Below are positions 1-8,856 of a stretch of 64,000 nt of DNA, in pieces. The notes below the pieces were generated by a model. That model was not told the origin of the DNA. It made no database searches and saw nothing but the letters and a program-made list of their open reading frames with translations. Where the stretch lies: positions 62,001-126,000 of the forward strand of contig NZ_ANHX01000025.1 of assembly GCF_000316035.1 (NCBI RefSeq), given 5' to 3'. A program made the translations under genes and the position numbers. Source of the DNA: Paenibacillus sp. PAMC 26794 (GTDB lineage: Bacteria; Bacillota; Bacilli; Paenibacillales; Paenibacillaceae). Every line of letters begins with the position of its first letter. Position 1 is the stretch's first letter.

Positions 1-1
1 C

Positions 2-442
2 TACCTGTACCTCATATTTGCCCGAATGTTCGAACACATGAGACCTGCTCCGCTCAAAGGCGCCGTAGCTACAGGGAGTCATGACAAGGTAGAGCGCCTG
101 AAATCCGTGCTCAGTTATATCCACAAACGTTATCCTGAACCATTAAAGCTGAAAGAACTTGCTGATGAGGCCAATATGAGTGAAGGGCACTTCTGTCGTT
201 TCTTCAAACAGATGGTGCAGAAAACCCCAGTTGATTACATTAACTATTACCGTGTTCAACAGGCCTGTGTTCAGCTTGAGAATACGGATCACAAAATTGT
301 AGATATCGCACTGGATGTAGGTTTCGAGCATCTAAGCTACTTCATCACTACATTTAAAAAGCATAAAGCCACCACACCTTCACAGTATCGCAAAATGTTC
401 TATGAGAACGTAGGAATGGAGTCTGCCCTGGTTCAGGTGTAA
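2..442 (+). CDS. AraC-family transcriptional regulator, C-terminal part (cut by window edge)
   Basis: The reading frame is open from the first bases, so the N-terminus lies outside the window; an internal ATG at 26 is not needed as a start. The visible part is a complete AraC-type DNA-binding domain with two helix-turn-helix units: a first around LKLKELADEANMSEGHFCRFF and a second around VDIALDVGFEHLSYFITTFKK, followed by the usual family ending TPSQYRKMF. Members of this family normally carry an N-terminal ligand-binding or cupin domain, which cannot be judged here. A hairpin terminator follows directly. Ligand and targets are unknown; the family call is secure. Confidence 0.9.
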   Translation, partial: YLYLIFARMFEHMRPAPLKGAVATGSHDKVERLKSVLSYIHKRYPEPLKLKELADEANMSEGHFCRFFKQMVQKTPVDYINYYRVQQACVQLENTDHKIVDIALDVGFEHLSYFITTFKKHKATTPSQYRKMFYENVGMESALVQV

Positions 443-445
443 AAG

Positions 446-490
446 AAGAAGGTGCTCACAGCTATTCAGCTGCAAACACCTTCTTTATCT
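446..490. terminator. Intrinsic terminator, probably bidirectional
   Basis: AAGAAGGTG (446-454) pairs perfectly with CACCTTCTT (477-485), with a further AGCT pairing inside. It closes the AraC gene on the + strand and may also stop the leftward lipoprotein transcript. Confidence 0.75.
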
Positions 491-608
491 TCTTTATCAA
501 CTTTCCTGGGAACGAGTGGGGTAACGATCTGATCTGAGCCACATTGTCTCAGTTAGAACTCATTTCATTGGCTGCTATCAGCCTTACGCTTTGAAGCTTA
601 ACAGTATC

Positions 609-1529
609 TCACTTTTTCAGTGTCTTCCATGAAGTGTATTCATGCACGGAGAAACCGTTAAAGGACGTATGGGATGAAGCCATTTTTTCGACCAACTTTA
701 ATTGTGCTTCCATATAAGCAGATCCCTCTTCATAAAAAGTAATGAAGTCGCCTTCCTTACTTTGCTTTGTTTCCACGGCGATTGAGATCGTCTTGCCAAG
801 CAGAGCTGCTTCTGCAAGTTCATCCTTCGCTACACTATAGATTGCAGCAGCTGTATCGCGGTAAGCCATAATAGTGATGGAATCAAACTTGCGAATCATC
901 CAGCTGCTTACGGCCATCGTTGAACCCGGAATTTTGTAGTTATCGAGCCAGAAAGGCAGATCAGCCGCTACCGGCATCTTCATCCGTGATGCTCGCTCAA
1001 CAATATACTCCACATTTCCTTGCCACTGGGTAATTACACTGGCCTGATTGATTTTCCACTGTGGGTGCACATGTGGCTCAATATCCAGATGAATACCAGC
1101 AAACTTCTCATTAAGCAACGCCTGCGCCTGATATGCCTCGATCCAGTCCAGGAAAGATGCAATCTGCTCCCGACTTTCCGTCAAGCCCCAGGCTGATCTT
1201 CCATCCATGACGTCAACCGCAATGTTCTTGGCTCTCGCCTGACGGATAAAACTTTTATACTCAGGAATTTTTATATCCCGGTTCATCTGCAGATAGATCG
1301 TATTGATCTTGTTCGCTGTAGCGTAATTTAACACCTCTTGAGGATTGCTTCGAATCTGGGTTGTGTCCCACACCCACGTCGCTCTTACCGGCACAACAAG
1401 TTTTCCATGAATCGTTGCATAGCTGTCGACTGAACCATCCGCTATGGCTTTGGAAGAACAGGCTGTACTTGCACACAGGATCAAACAACTCAGTAATACG
1501 ATAAAACGGTAACCCCTTTTGCTTTTCAT
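609..1529 (-). CDS. Putative secreted lipoprotein with a TIM-barrel glycosidase-like domain
   Basis: The 306-residue protein starts with a type II signal peptide whose lipobox ends STAC, so it should be anchored outside the cytoplasmic membrane. After it come segments typical of a beta/alpha-barrel: VRATWVWD, INTIYLQMN, IAVDVMDG, FAGIHLDIEPH, DSITIMAYRD and KTISIAVET. The HLDIEPH strand with acidic residues near a strand end resembles GH18-like or related uncharacterised barrel proteins, but I cannot assign a family or substrate. A strong ribosome site (GAGGGAG, about 8 bases before ATG) supports the start. It appears monocistronic. Function unknown; a carbohydrate-active role is inference. 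Confidence 0.6.
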   Translation of the reverse strand: MKSKRGYRFIVLLSCLILCASTACSSKAIADGSVDSYATIHGKLVVPVRATWVWDTTQIRSNPQEVLNYATANKINTIYLQMNRDIKIPEYKSFIRQARAKNIAVDVMDGRSAWGLTESREQIASFLDWIEAYQAQALLNEKFAGIHLDIEPHVHPQWKINQASVITQWQGNVEYIVERASRMKMPVAADLPFWLDNYKIPGSTMAVSSWMIRKFDSITIMAYRDTAAAIYSVAKDELAEAALLGKTISIAVETKQSKEGDFITFYEEGSAYMEAQLKLVEKMASSHTSFNGFSVHEYTSWKTLKK

Positions 1530-1848
1530 ATTTGTACACTCCCTCTGAAGTTATCAGCTCTGACGTGCAAATCTGGATGAAATTGTGTCGTTTCATATTC
1601 ATTTAATGGATACTTATTAGGTACGACGAATTTGGATTGCTTTTATATGCAATATCATCTTTAAGACTTACGACGAAAGAATCATATAACTATATTTCGG
1701 GAATTCGTAGTTCTGTATGTATAGTTCAAAAGTCGCAATTATTCATTATTTTCAAATTCAATCCTTATTCCAGCATGACTTCAGTCATTATGGCCATATG
1801 TACACCAAGCTCCAGAAGACCTAGAAAGCGTTTTCTCTCAAAATACAC

Positions 1849-1872
1849 CAAAAAACCGCCCTAAGGCGGCTT
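1849..1872 (-). terminator. Intrinsic terminator after adenine deaminase
   Basis: On the minus strand CCGCC-TTAG-GGCGG is followed by a run of T. It lies about 45 bases beyond the ade stop codon. Confidence 0.8.
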
Positions 1873-1914
1873 TATATGGAACCCTATTTAATGATGTCTA
1901 GTCGACATTTCCGT

Positions 1915-3774
1915 TCATTCATTACCCGATGGAGCTACAGGTGTATTATCAACCACTTCATCGAAAAGAGACACCAGTTCAATACCTTCTGCCGAGATCC
2001 GCACAAGCCCCTTGTCGGACAAACGTAATTCTGGAATCACAACCAGCGCGAGCAACGAAAGCGTCATGAACGCATTATTCAACGTACATCCTGCGGACTG
2101 TAAAGCTTCACTGACTGCTGCCGATTGGGCTGCAACGACTTCAAAAGATTCGGTTGACATCAAACCTGCAATCCGCAGCGGGAATTCGGTTCCCCCTGCT
2201 GCCGTTACCACGGCCACCCCGCCCTGCATACGAATGACGCGATTACCGGCTTCAGCCATTAACGCATCATCATTACCGATAATCAACAGGTTGTGACTAT
2301 CATGAGCAACTGTCATCGCAATCGCTGCAGGTGATGTGAAGCCGATGCCTCCAACAAGCGCTACCGCTCGATTCCCGGTTTGTTTGTGACGCTCCAATAC
2401 CGCAATTTTGCATATTTCCCCTGAAGTTGAAACTACAACCTTGCCGTTCTCTACGGTAACAGGCAGATGTTTCTCCTTTGTATCCACATGGTTCTCTGTC
2501 ACATGAATGATTTTGGCACCAATCGTTCCCTCTGCAATCGGTGCAGCCAATTCCAGATCTTCTGGCTGAATATTAGCTTCTAACTTCACCGTGTTCAGCG
2601 CTTCCTCCGGGTAGGTGAAGTTGTCCCAGACCGCCGTCATTTTCCCATTCTCCGCTACAACTTGCCCGGCAGCAATCGTCATGCCTACACGTACATCCGC
2701 CAACCGACCGTCCAGCAGAATAATATCGGCTATATTGCCCGGAATGACCGCACCAATGTCGCGCGCAACTCCGAAGCGCTCAGCCGTGTTAATGGTTGCC
2801 ATCTGGAAAGCCGTGACCGGCTTCACCCCTTGGGAGATTGCTAGACGAACAACAAAATCCATATGTCCTTCTTTGAGCAGCGACTCAGAGCTTCGGTCAT
2901 CGGTCACCAGCATCATCCGGCGTGTATCCAGACCAAGCTCAGTGCAGGCTTTGATCGTCTCAGCCACATCATGCCATGCCGAACCTTGGCGCATCTTCGC
3001 GTACATTCCGAGTCGCAGACGTTCAACCACATCTTCCTTGGTCACACATTCATGATCCCCTGTAACACCACTCGCTGCGTAGGCTGGCAGACGCCAGTCA
3101 TCTGCTGCCCAGGTGAAATGACCGTCTGCCACTTTACCTGCCCGGAGCGTTGCCTGTATCTCACCAATCATCGTCTCGTCCCCATAGACTACCCCAGGGA
3201 AGTTCATCACTTCACCAAGACCAATCATGTCCGGACCCCAGGAAAGAGCCTCAGCTACCTCTTCAGGTCCGATATAAGCACCTGTTGTCTCCAATCCTGG
3301 ATGCGTGGAAGGCACACAGGAAGCCACCTGCATATAAGCAGCCATCGGTGTGGTCCGCGCTTCATCCAGCATCATTCTCAGACCTTTGAGACCAAGCACG
3401 TTAGAGATCTCATGTGGGTCAAAGAAACCTCCGGTCGTGCCTGAAGGCAATACCGCTCTCGCAAACTCGGTTACTTTCATCTGTGTACTTTCGATATGGC
3501 AGTGTCCATCCAGCAGACCAGGAGCGATATACTTACCGTTTGCTTCAATGATCCGGGTATGTTCTCCGATGGTGTGGCTTACATCTTTACCGACATAAGC
3601 GATTCGAGCTCCCTGTACAGCTATGGACATCCCAGGCAAAATCTCACCCGATATCACGTTTACCAGCGTACCTCCCCGAATGACCAAAGTCGCTGGCAAA
3701 TCTCCCCGTGCTGTAGCGACCAGATCCGGTACACAATCGGCCATAAGTGGCCGTTCAAAAGATGATTTGTTCAT
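1915..3774 (-). CDS. ade: Adenine deaminase
   Basis: Converts adenine to hypoxanthine and ammonia in purine salvage; cytoplasmic metal-dependent amidohydrolase. The 619-residue protein shows the amidohydrolase entry motif GLLDGHCHIEST (metal-binding histidines), FFDPHEISNVLG, GDHECVTKEDV, and the adenine-deaminase MLVTDDRSSESLLKEGHMDF motif, then a C-terminal domain with IGFTSPAAIAMTVAHDSHN. It is somewhat longer than the roughly 580-residue Bacillus AdeC because of a short N-terminal extension. The start ATG is preceded by AAAGGAGG. A consensus-like promoter lies about 50 bases upstream, leaving no room for a purine riboswitch in the leader. Assignment is confident. Confidence 0.92.
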   Translation of the reverse strand: MNKSSFERPLMADCVPDLVATARGDLPATLVIRGGTLVNVISGEILPGMSIAVQGARIAYVGKDVSHTIGEHTRIIEANGKYIAPGLLDGHCHIESTQMKVTEFARAVLPSGTTGGFFDPHEISNVLGLKGLRMMLDEARTTPMAAYMQVASCVPSTHPGLETTGAYIGPEEVAEALSWGPDMIGLGEVMNFPGVVYGDETMIGEIQATLRAGKVADGHFTWAADDWRLPAYAASGVTGDHECVTKEDVVERLRLGMYAKMRQGSAWHDVAETIKACTELGLDTRRMMLVTDDRSSESLLKEGHMDFVVRLAISQGVKPVTAFQMATINTAERFGVARDIGAVIPGNIADIILLDGRLADVRVGMTIAAGQVVAENGKMTAVWDNFTYPEEALNTVKLEANIQPEDLELAAPIAEGTIGAKIIHVTENHVDTKEKHLPVTVENGKVVVSTSGEICKIAVLERHKQTGNRAVALVGGIGFTSPAAIAMTVAHDSHNLLIIGNDDALMAEAGNRVIRMQGGVAVVTAAGGTEFPLRIAGLMSTESFEVVAAQSAAVSEALQSAGCTLNNAFMTLSLLALVVIPELRLSDKGLVRISAEGIELVSLFDEVVDNTPVAPSGNE

Positions 3775-3821
3775 TTTGTTGCCTCCTTTAATAAACGATC
3801 CAAAAAAAATATATTGTTACG

Positions 3822-3850
3822 ATTATATGAGTCCGGACCTCATGTGTAAA
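3822..3850 (-). promoter_or_regulatory. Probable sigma-A promoter of ade
   Basis: On the minus strand TTTACA, a 17-base spacer and TATAAT are seen. The spacer contains the 8-base palindrome GTCCGGAC, a possible operator. The resulting leader is about 40 bases. Confidence 0.7.
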
Positions 3851-4032
3851 GAAAAATCACATCCATTGTCCTTGAATACAAATTATCAAGTAATTTTTAT
3901 CCACGGGACTCAATCCTTACGAATTCACGTCAAGTTTTTTTGTTCAATCCGATCACCTATACCTGAATGCAACCTCATCACGTATACTTCCCTCGCTAAG
4001 CTAGCTTCTTCCTGATATATGTATCATATACA

Positions 4033-4060
4033 GAAAAACTCCCGTTCCATTGAACGGAAG
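4033..4060 (-). terminator. Intrinsic terminator after helD
   Basis: Minus strand CCGTTC-AATG-GAACGG followed by GAGTTTTTC, about 30 bases after the helD stop codon. Confidence 0.75.
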
Positions 4061-4087
4061 CCTTCTTCATGCATATGAAGTGTTATG

Positions 4088-6463
4088 TCAGTCCACTTGC
4101 ACAGTAGACACCTTGCCAAGATCATACTGTTCTTCCGACTGGGCGGTAATGAACGGACTCGGTGTGCCCACGCAGTAAACGTGCAGCAGATGCATCGCTC
4201 GTGTGCAAGCCGTATAGAACAACTTGCGTTCATGCTCCTGAGCATACTGCTCCGCAGAGCCGTCATAGATCAGGACAGCATCGAATTCCACACCTTTGGC
4301 CAGATACGCCGGAATGACATGAACACCCTGCTCAAAAGCCAGCGTCGTTTTCTTGATTAACTTCGGTGCTGTGGGCAGCGCCTTGCTCAATGCAGCATGT
4401 ACGTCTCTGCTCTCTTCGGCGGTTTTGCAGATAACTGCAACCGATTCGTACCCTTCCTTAATCAAGTGCTTGAGGTCTGTCGTGATGACATTCATATGAC
4501 GCTCTGAATCAGAAGAAACGATCACTTTAGGTTTCTCACCGCTGCGGTTAAATGGAATAATCTCTTCCCCACCAGGCACCATGCCACGTGTAAACTCTAC
4601 GATCTCCCGGGTAGATCGATAACTTCTGGTAAGCTCAATGACCTCTGTATTGTCTGGACCGTACAGGTTAGTCAAAGGTCCTGTTCCACTAAGTACTGAA
4701 GAGTGGGCATAGATTGCCTGATTAAAGTCACCAAGTGCTGTTATTTTCGCCCGTGGGAACAATCTCTTCATAAATGCCAACTGAAACGCAGAATAGTCCT
4801 GGGCTTCATCAATGATGACATGACGAATATTCGAGTTAATATGGAATCCAAGCATAAGCTCACGCAAGTACAAGTATGGCGTAATATCTTCATATGCCAA
4901 CTCCTGAAGCTTCAATCGGCGTAAGGTCATTTTACAGATTTCATCCCATTGAGCAGGCAGCGCTTCGTCACCCAGCAATCGCTCCATCTGAGCCTCATCG
5001 TTGAACAGATGTGCATATAATTGTCTTATATCAACAAATCGTAAGGACTTGATCCATTTCCGCAATGGTTTGAGTCGGTCACTGACCACCATACGTGCCA
5101 GAATTTCTCTTTCCTGCTCGAAGTCATTAAACGTATGGGTCTTTCCTTTTTGCTTGCGCTTCAACCGTTGATACGCACGTTGCAGATCCTCCGGCTCCAT
5201 CAGATCAAGCTGCTGATCAACCCAAGGCGCATCCAGTTCACCTTTACCAAAGGCAGACAGTTCTTTCAGCATCCAGTCCCGTAACATCTCCAGTCGACTC
5301 ACCAGCTTAACGGACGACTCGAAGCTGTAGAACTTCTCAGCCATAGCCTCTGACGTGACAATCGCTCGGCCCTGGAAGCGAACCGGCTTGAATTTCATAC
5401 CACCTGATAACATACTTTCCTTATAACGTGTAATCACCTTGAGGAAAGTTTCGGAGGACTTGAAGCGAATGCTGGACATGCGAACATCGTAATCGGGATC
5501 TTCCGTCCCCGTAAGTACATATTCGAGTTGAATAAACGGATCTTCCAATTGATATTCACGACCCAACCGGCGCTCCAGATACTCCTGGAAGGTCGTTTGC
5601 AACATGTTCTCCTCCCCAAGCTCAGGCAGTACCGTGGAGACATAACTGTTGAACATTGGATTTGGTGAAAAAAGAACCATCTGATCCGCTTGCAGATGCT
5701 CGCGGTATTTATAGAGAAGATATGCCACACGCTGGAGCGCCGCGGATGTTTTGCCACTGCCGGCTGCGCCTTGCACAATGAGCATACGTGTCCGGTCATT
5801 ACGGATAATCCGGTTTTGCTCCTTCTGTATAGTCGCTACAATACTCTTCATCTGTGCATCCGAAGTTCGGCTTAGCACGGCCTGCAACAACTCATCGCCA
5901 ATCGTAACCCCCGTGTCAAACATAAACCGGATACGTCCGTCCCGAATGACAAACTGCCGCTTCATCTCTATGTCACCACTGATCTCCCCGCTTGGTGTCT
6001 GGTACGTAATTGGGCCTGGGGCTCCGTCATAATACAGGTTAGAGATCGGCGCACGCCAGTCGTAGACCAGAAAGGATTCTTCCTTCTCATCCAGCAACGA
6101 TGCAATACCTAGATAAATGCGTTCTGCATTTGGATACCCGTCTTCCTTAAAATCAATGCGGCCAAAATACGGTGAATGATGCAGTCGTTTCATTTTGTCC
6201 AACGCAGCCGCTGTATTTAGATGGCTACGCTCCCGATCGGACAGTACCTGTGACTGCTGCCGCATGCTGGTTGATGTCTCTCCGACATCGTCCGCTTCAC
6301 TGAAGTTCATCGTAACTTCGTCCCAGAAGTCTTTTCTCATGCCAACCACTTCGTCACGGAAGGAACCAACTTCATCTTCTAACGTTGTAATCTTGCGTTC
6401 AATCTGATCGGTCACCGTGTTGACCCGTTGTTGTTCTTCACTCCACTGCTGCTCTGTACTCAT
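4088..6463 (-). CDS. helD: HelD-like RNA polymerase recycling ATPase (UvrD/Rep-like helicase)
   Basis: HelD removes stalled RNA polymerase from nucleic acid and recycles it. The 791 residues match the family length (about 770-790). Residues 1-95 are charged and predicted coiled-coil, followed by VYDWRAPISNLYYD, a family signature, then Walker A GAAGSGKT at about 232-239, Walker B VIIDEAQDYS, the GDFNQAIYA motif III and LTRSYRSTREIVEFT (motif IV). The C-terminal motif KGVEFDAVLIYD and LFYTACTRAMHLLHV (motif VI) are intact. The start ATG follows GAGGGG at a slightly long spacing. It is flanked by its own terminator and appears to be a single gene. Confidence 0.93.
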   Translation of the reverse strand: MSTEQQWSEEQQRVNTVTDQIERKITTLEDEVGSFRDEVVGMRKDFWDEVTMNFSEADDVGETSTSMRQQSQVLSDRERSHLNTAAALDKMKRLHHSPYFGRIDFKEDGYPNAERIYLGIASLLDEKEESFLVYDWRAPISNLYYDGAPGPITYQTPSGEISGDIEMKRQFVIRDGRIRFMFDTGVTIGDELLQAVLSRTSDAQMKSIVATIQKEQNRIIRNDRTRMLIVQGAAGSGKTSAALQRVAYLLYKYREHLQADQMVLFSPNPMFNSYVSTVLPELGEENMLQTTFQEYLERRLGREYQLEDPFIQLEYVLTGTEDPDYDVRMSSIRFKSSETFLKVITRYKESMLSGGMKFKPVRFQGRAIVTSEAMAEKFYSFESSVKLVSRLEMLRDWMLKELSAFGKGELDAPWVDQQLDLMEPEDLQRAYQRLKRKQKGKTHTFNDFEQEREILARMVVSDRLKPLRKWIKSLRFVDIRQLYAHLFNDEAQMERLLGDEALPAQWDEICKMTLRRLKLQELAYEDITPYLYLRELMLGFHINSNIRHVIIDEAQDYSAFQLAFMKRLFPRAKITALGDFNQAIYAHSSVLSGTGPLTNLYGPDNTEVIELTRSYRSTREIVEFTRGMVPGGEEIIPFNRSGEKPKVIVSSDSERHMNVITTDLKHLIKEGYESVAVICKTAEESRDVHAALSKALPTAPKLIKKTTLAFEQGVHVIPAYLAKGVEFDAVLIYDGSAEQYAQEHERKLFYTACTRAMHLLHVYCVGTPSPFITAQSEEQYDLGKVSTVQVD

Positions 6464-6509
6464 ATGTTAATAGCCCCTCTTTCCCCGGATTGTGTCCTCA
6501 AAATCCCAT

Positions 6510-6648
6510 TTGACAAGCCCGAAAAGGCAATGGTATAATTATTAGAAAGTAAACATTTTAATTATATGTTAATTAGTTCTAATTTTCTGAAAACCATTTT
6601 TTATTGTACCAGTGACAACGTCCCGATGCAAGCGGAGGCGTTTTTTGT
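6510..6648 (+). ncRNA. Candidate small RNA unit: promoter, ~100-nt transcript, terminator
   Basis: A consensus-like sigma-A promoter (TTGACA at 6510-6515, 18-base spacer, TATAAT at 6534-6539, extended by TGG) points rightwards. About 75 bases after the likely start point a hairpin (6617-6642: AACGTCCCG / CGGAGGCGTT with one bulged A, seven-base loop) is followed by six T. All flanking genes are on the other strand. An ATG at 6566 opens a 60-codon frame but has no Shine-Dalgarno site and runs through the terminator. The transcript would start in the helD upstream region; function unknown. Confidence 0.5.
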
Positions 6649-6707
6649 TGTTTTCTTCTTCATTATTACCCAATCACCATGTCCTCAACTGACTTGGCTA
6701 CTCCTGC

Positions 6708-7199
6708 CTACTTTCGTAATTCTTCAATCGTCTCTTTCCAGCGTGTAATTGCTCCAAGTTCATCTTTTAATTGAAAGGTTATTCCTGAAGTGATCTCCGC
6801 ATATGGCGCGTGATCCACACGTACTTGGAGCACTTGTGCTTCAAAACGATCTCTTGGATGAACAGCCCCCTTCATCTCAGGCAGCCGTTCTACTTCTATA
6901 CGGATATGCAACAATCGATGTCCTTGAACCGCAATCAAGGTAGCCTTGCCTGTTTTGCTCATGTTCATACTGGTCTGTGTACCTTGCCATAAAGCAAATC
7001 TAAGCTGATGCGGATTTATCGCAATCACTTCCCCCATACTGATCATCGCCTGATGCGGCCACTGATCCTCAGATACGGTCAGCAGTTGCATGGCTTCATG
7101 CTGTTTATGCTCCAGATTTGTCCCACTCAACCATTCCATTAGTTCAGCGTCCAATTCCTCTATAATCATGTCTCTATCCCTCAGTTCGTTAATATTCAT
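6708..7199 (-). CDS. Pyridoxamine 5'-phosphate oxidase-like FMN-binding split-barrel protein
   Basis: A 163-residue cytoplasmic protein. The middle part, with AMISMGEVIAINPHQLRFALW, QTSMNMSKTGKATLIAV and HIRIEVERL, has the strand pattern of the flavin-nucleotide-binding split barrel. The C-terminal EITSGITFQL...WKETIEELR is conserved among small Bacillales homologues. Such proteins bind FMN, F420 or haem; the actual substrate cannot be told. The ATG at 7199 is preceded by GAAGGG at suitable spacing. It appears transcribed alone, downstream of an inverted-repeat element and a terminator. The family is likely, the function unknown. Confidence 0.65.
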   Translation of the reverse strand: MNINELRDRDMIIEELDAELMEWLSGTNLEHKQHEAMQLLTVSEDQWPHQAMISMGEVIAINPHQLRFALWQGTQTSMNMSKTGKATLIAVQGHRLLHIRIEVERLPEMKGAVHPRDRFEAQVLQVRVDHAPYAEITSGITFQLKDELGAITRWKETIEELRK

Positions 7200-7219
7200 T
7201 CATGCCCTTCAGCCATATG

Positions 7220-7255
7220 TATAACAAAACAACCCGGACACGATTGTCCGGGCTA
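7220..7255 (-). terminator. Intrinsic terminator
   Basis: CCCGGACA (7233-7240) pairs with TGTCCGGG (7245-7252). On the minus strand the stem is followed by TTGTTTTGTT. It would end leftward transcription from the ArAE-type exporter gene after it has crossed the repeat element. Confidence 0.7.
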
Positions 7256-7315
7256 TGTTGTAACTACATTGTATATGATCGCCAATCAGGTGCGCAATCC
7301 GCACTTAGAGAGGTT

Positions 7316-7481
7316 GTTCAAAAAGTCTACTTTTGATTACGAATCATGCCTAACGGCATCATCAGCATCGAATATGAAATTCAGCCGAAATGTCCGTTGC
7401 TCACGTAGTTTTCCTACGCTCCGCTACTCCATTTCTATCTTCATTCCATCTTCTCGGTACTGAAAACCAGACTTTTTGAAC
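7316..7481. repeat. 166-bp inverted-repeat element (MITE-like)
   Basis: The element begins GTTCAAAAAGTC and ends GACTTTTTGAAC, a perfect 12-base terminal inverted repeat, with looser complementarity continuing inwards. It encodes no credible protein. The sequence reminds me of a short repeat scattered through Paenibacillus genomes, but only one copy was seen in this window. It sits between the ArAE-type gene and its terminator. Confidence 0.6.
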
Positions 7482-7487
7482 TTGAAT

Positions 7488-8555
7488 TTAAGGCCACTTA
7501 AGCCAATTCAAAATTTTGTCCTGTGATTCTTTGTCTTCACTGGCGCTATGCACATGTTCGGCAAGTCGATTTAGACGTTCCAACTGATATCCATAATCAT
7601 AAATCGCAGCAGCCACGATGGACAATCGTAACATCCCTTCCTTGTCGATATCAAACTGGGTGATCGCCTGCTCCATGAAACGGTCATTATCCAATACAAA
7701 CTGTGCGGCCTCTTCCCCATTAGGTTTCAGCTTATCCTCGAACTTGAGCAGTGCATGCTCATGGAATTTGATAACCAGTTCAAGATGTGAGTCAAAAAAC
7801 TGATCCATGGCCGTTGTCCGCGGCGCCTGGAAATAGTGGCGTTCCACCGAATCCAGCACCTCATACCCTTTTTGCAGACTCAGCAGCATCTGTTTGTAAA
7901 CCACCATCTGCCGGGTTTCGCTGAATTTTGAACGCTTCATCTTCTTCTGTTCCTCTTCGAACAAGTTATACTTGTCAGACAGAGACTTAATGGAACCGCC
8001 CAGGTTGCTTTTCTCCTCCCGGAATACAACTTCCTTGATCTCATCCGAGATTGAAGTTCGCAGAAGCAACGACATACCGCTGAATACACTATGGATCTGC
8101 TTCACGAACTGAACCTTTGGTTTCGGAGGAAATACCGTAATGTTGATGAGAAACGCCGATACAATACCCACCAGTGTCAACAGAAAACGATTGAGTGCAA
8201 AATGCCAGTCACCCGAGGCTTCCATAATGGATACGACCGTGACCAGTGTCAGGCCAACCGTCTCACCCATATTCAATTTAAGACAAATCATGATGACAAG
8301 TACAATAATTAATCCAACAGCGATTGGCTCATTGGACAACACCATGCCTCCCACCAGGGCCACAATAGCTCCGAGTGTGGTCGTTTGCAATTGATCCAGG
8401 AAGTATTTCCAGGAACGATAGATGGAAGGCTGCATGGCGAATATTGCCGCGATTGCGGCAGGCACGGGAGATTGCGGGTTCAAGAACAGGCTGCTAAGGT
8501 ACAAGGCGAGCGTAACCGCGATCCCCGTCTTAAGTACACGTGCACCAAACGACAT
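7488..8555 (-). CDS. Aromatic acid exporter family (ArAE_1/DUF939) membrane protein
   Basis: The N-terminal half (about residues 8-145) has five to six hydrophobic spans, including VTLALYLSSLFL, PAAIAAIFAMQPS, TLGAIVALVGGMVL, GLIIVLVIMICL and LLTLVGIVSAFLINITVF. The C-terminal half is cytoplasmic, charged and helical, ending NWLKWP. This layout, and MQPSIYRSWKYFLDQLQTTTLGA in particular, is typical of the DUF939/ArAE_1 proteins related to FUSC-type exporters. Substrate and direction of transport are not established for most members. The ATG follows GGAGGGG at good spacing. Confidence 0.8.
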   Translation of the reverse strand: MSFGARVLKTGIAVTLALYLSSLFLNPQSPVPAAIAAIFAMQPSIYRSWKYFLDQLQTTTLGAIVALVGGMVLSNEPIAVGLIIVLVIMICLKLNMGETVGLTLVTVVSIMEASGDWHFALNRFLLTLVGIVSAFLINITVFPPKPKVQFVKQIHSVFSGMSLLLRTSISDEIKEVVFREEKSNLGGSIKSLSDKYNLFEEEQKKMKRSKFSETRQMVVYKQMLLSLQKGYEVLDSVERHYFQAPRTTAMDQFFDSHLELVIKFHEHALLKFEDKLKPNGEEAAQFVLDNDRFMEQAITQFDIDKEGMLRLSIVAAAIYDYGYQLERLNRLAEHVHSASEDKESQDKILNWLKWP

Positions 8556-8754
8556 GGTGGTGACCCCTCCTCTTTACCGAACCTGAGATTTTACATTTGA
8601 TAATCATGTTCATTATTACCCCATATTTCTTTTTTGCCTGAATTCATTCAGGAGAACGATTTATTGTACCATGTAAGGTCTTCCGTTGCCATGTCATAAG
8701 TCAGAGGTATTATGAAATTGATTTCTTTATGTATGTTAATACACATGATTAACC

Positions 8755-8807
8755 CAAAAAGAAGCAAATCTTCAAAATGGATTTTCGCCACTTCAAAGAT
8801 TCGCCTC
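8755..8807 (-). terminator. Terminator after the HD hydrolase gene
   Basis: On the minus strand a 12-pair stem (AAGATTCGCCTC 8796-8807 with GAAGCAAATCTT 8761-8772, two G-U pairs) is followed by TTTTTGGG. A 9-base inverted repeat (8702-8710 / 8819-8827) encloses it. Confidence 0.65.
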
Positions 8808-8856
8808 TGTTACTTATGATACCTCTGTGGAATGCTCATGCTTATTAACCCTGCCT

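Noticed and set aside
1637-1864. 75-codon + strand frame between the lipoprotein and ade genes
   Set aside because: No ribosome site, low-complexity composition, and its end lies in the ade terminator hairpin.
3850-4020. Possible purine riboswitch upstream of ade
   Set aside because: The promoter lies only about 50 bases before the start codon, and none of the conserved purine-aptamer loop sequences is present. An imperfect 11-base direct repeat there (3952-3962 and 3977-3987) has no clear role.
6566-6748. 60-codon frame downstream of the 6510 promoter
   Set aside because: No Shine-Dalgarno site, and it reads through the terminator into the antisense end of the next gene.
7269-7463. 64-codon frame in the 7316-7481 element
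   Set aside because: It crosses one inverted-repeat end, has no ribosome site and no recognisable protein features.
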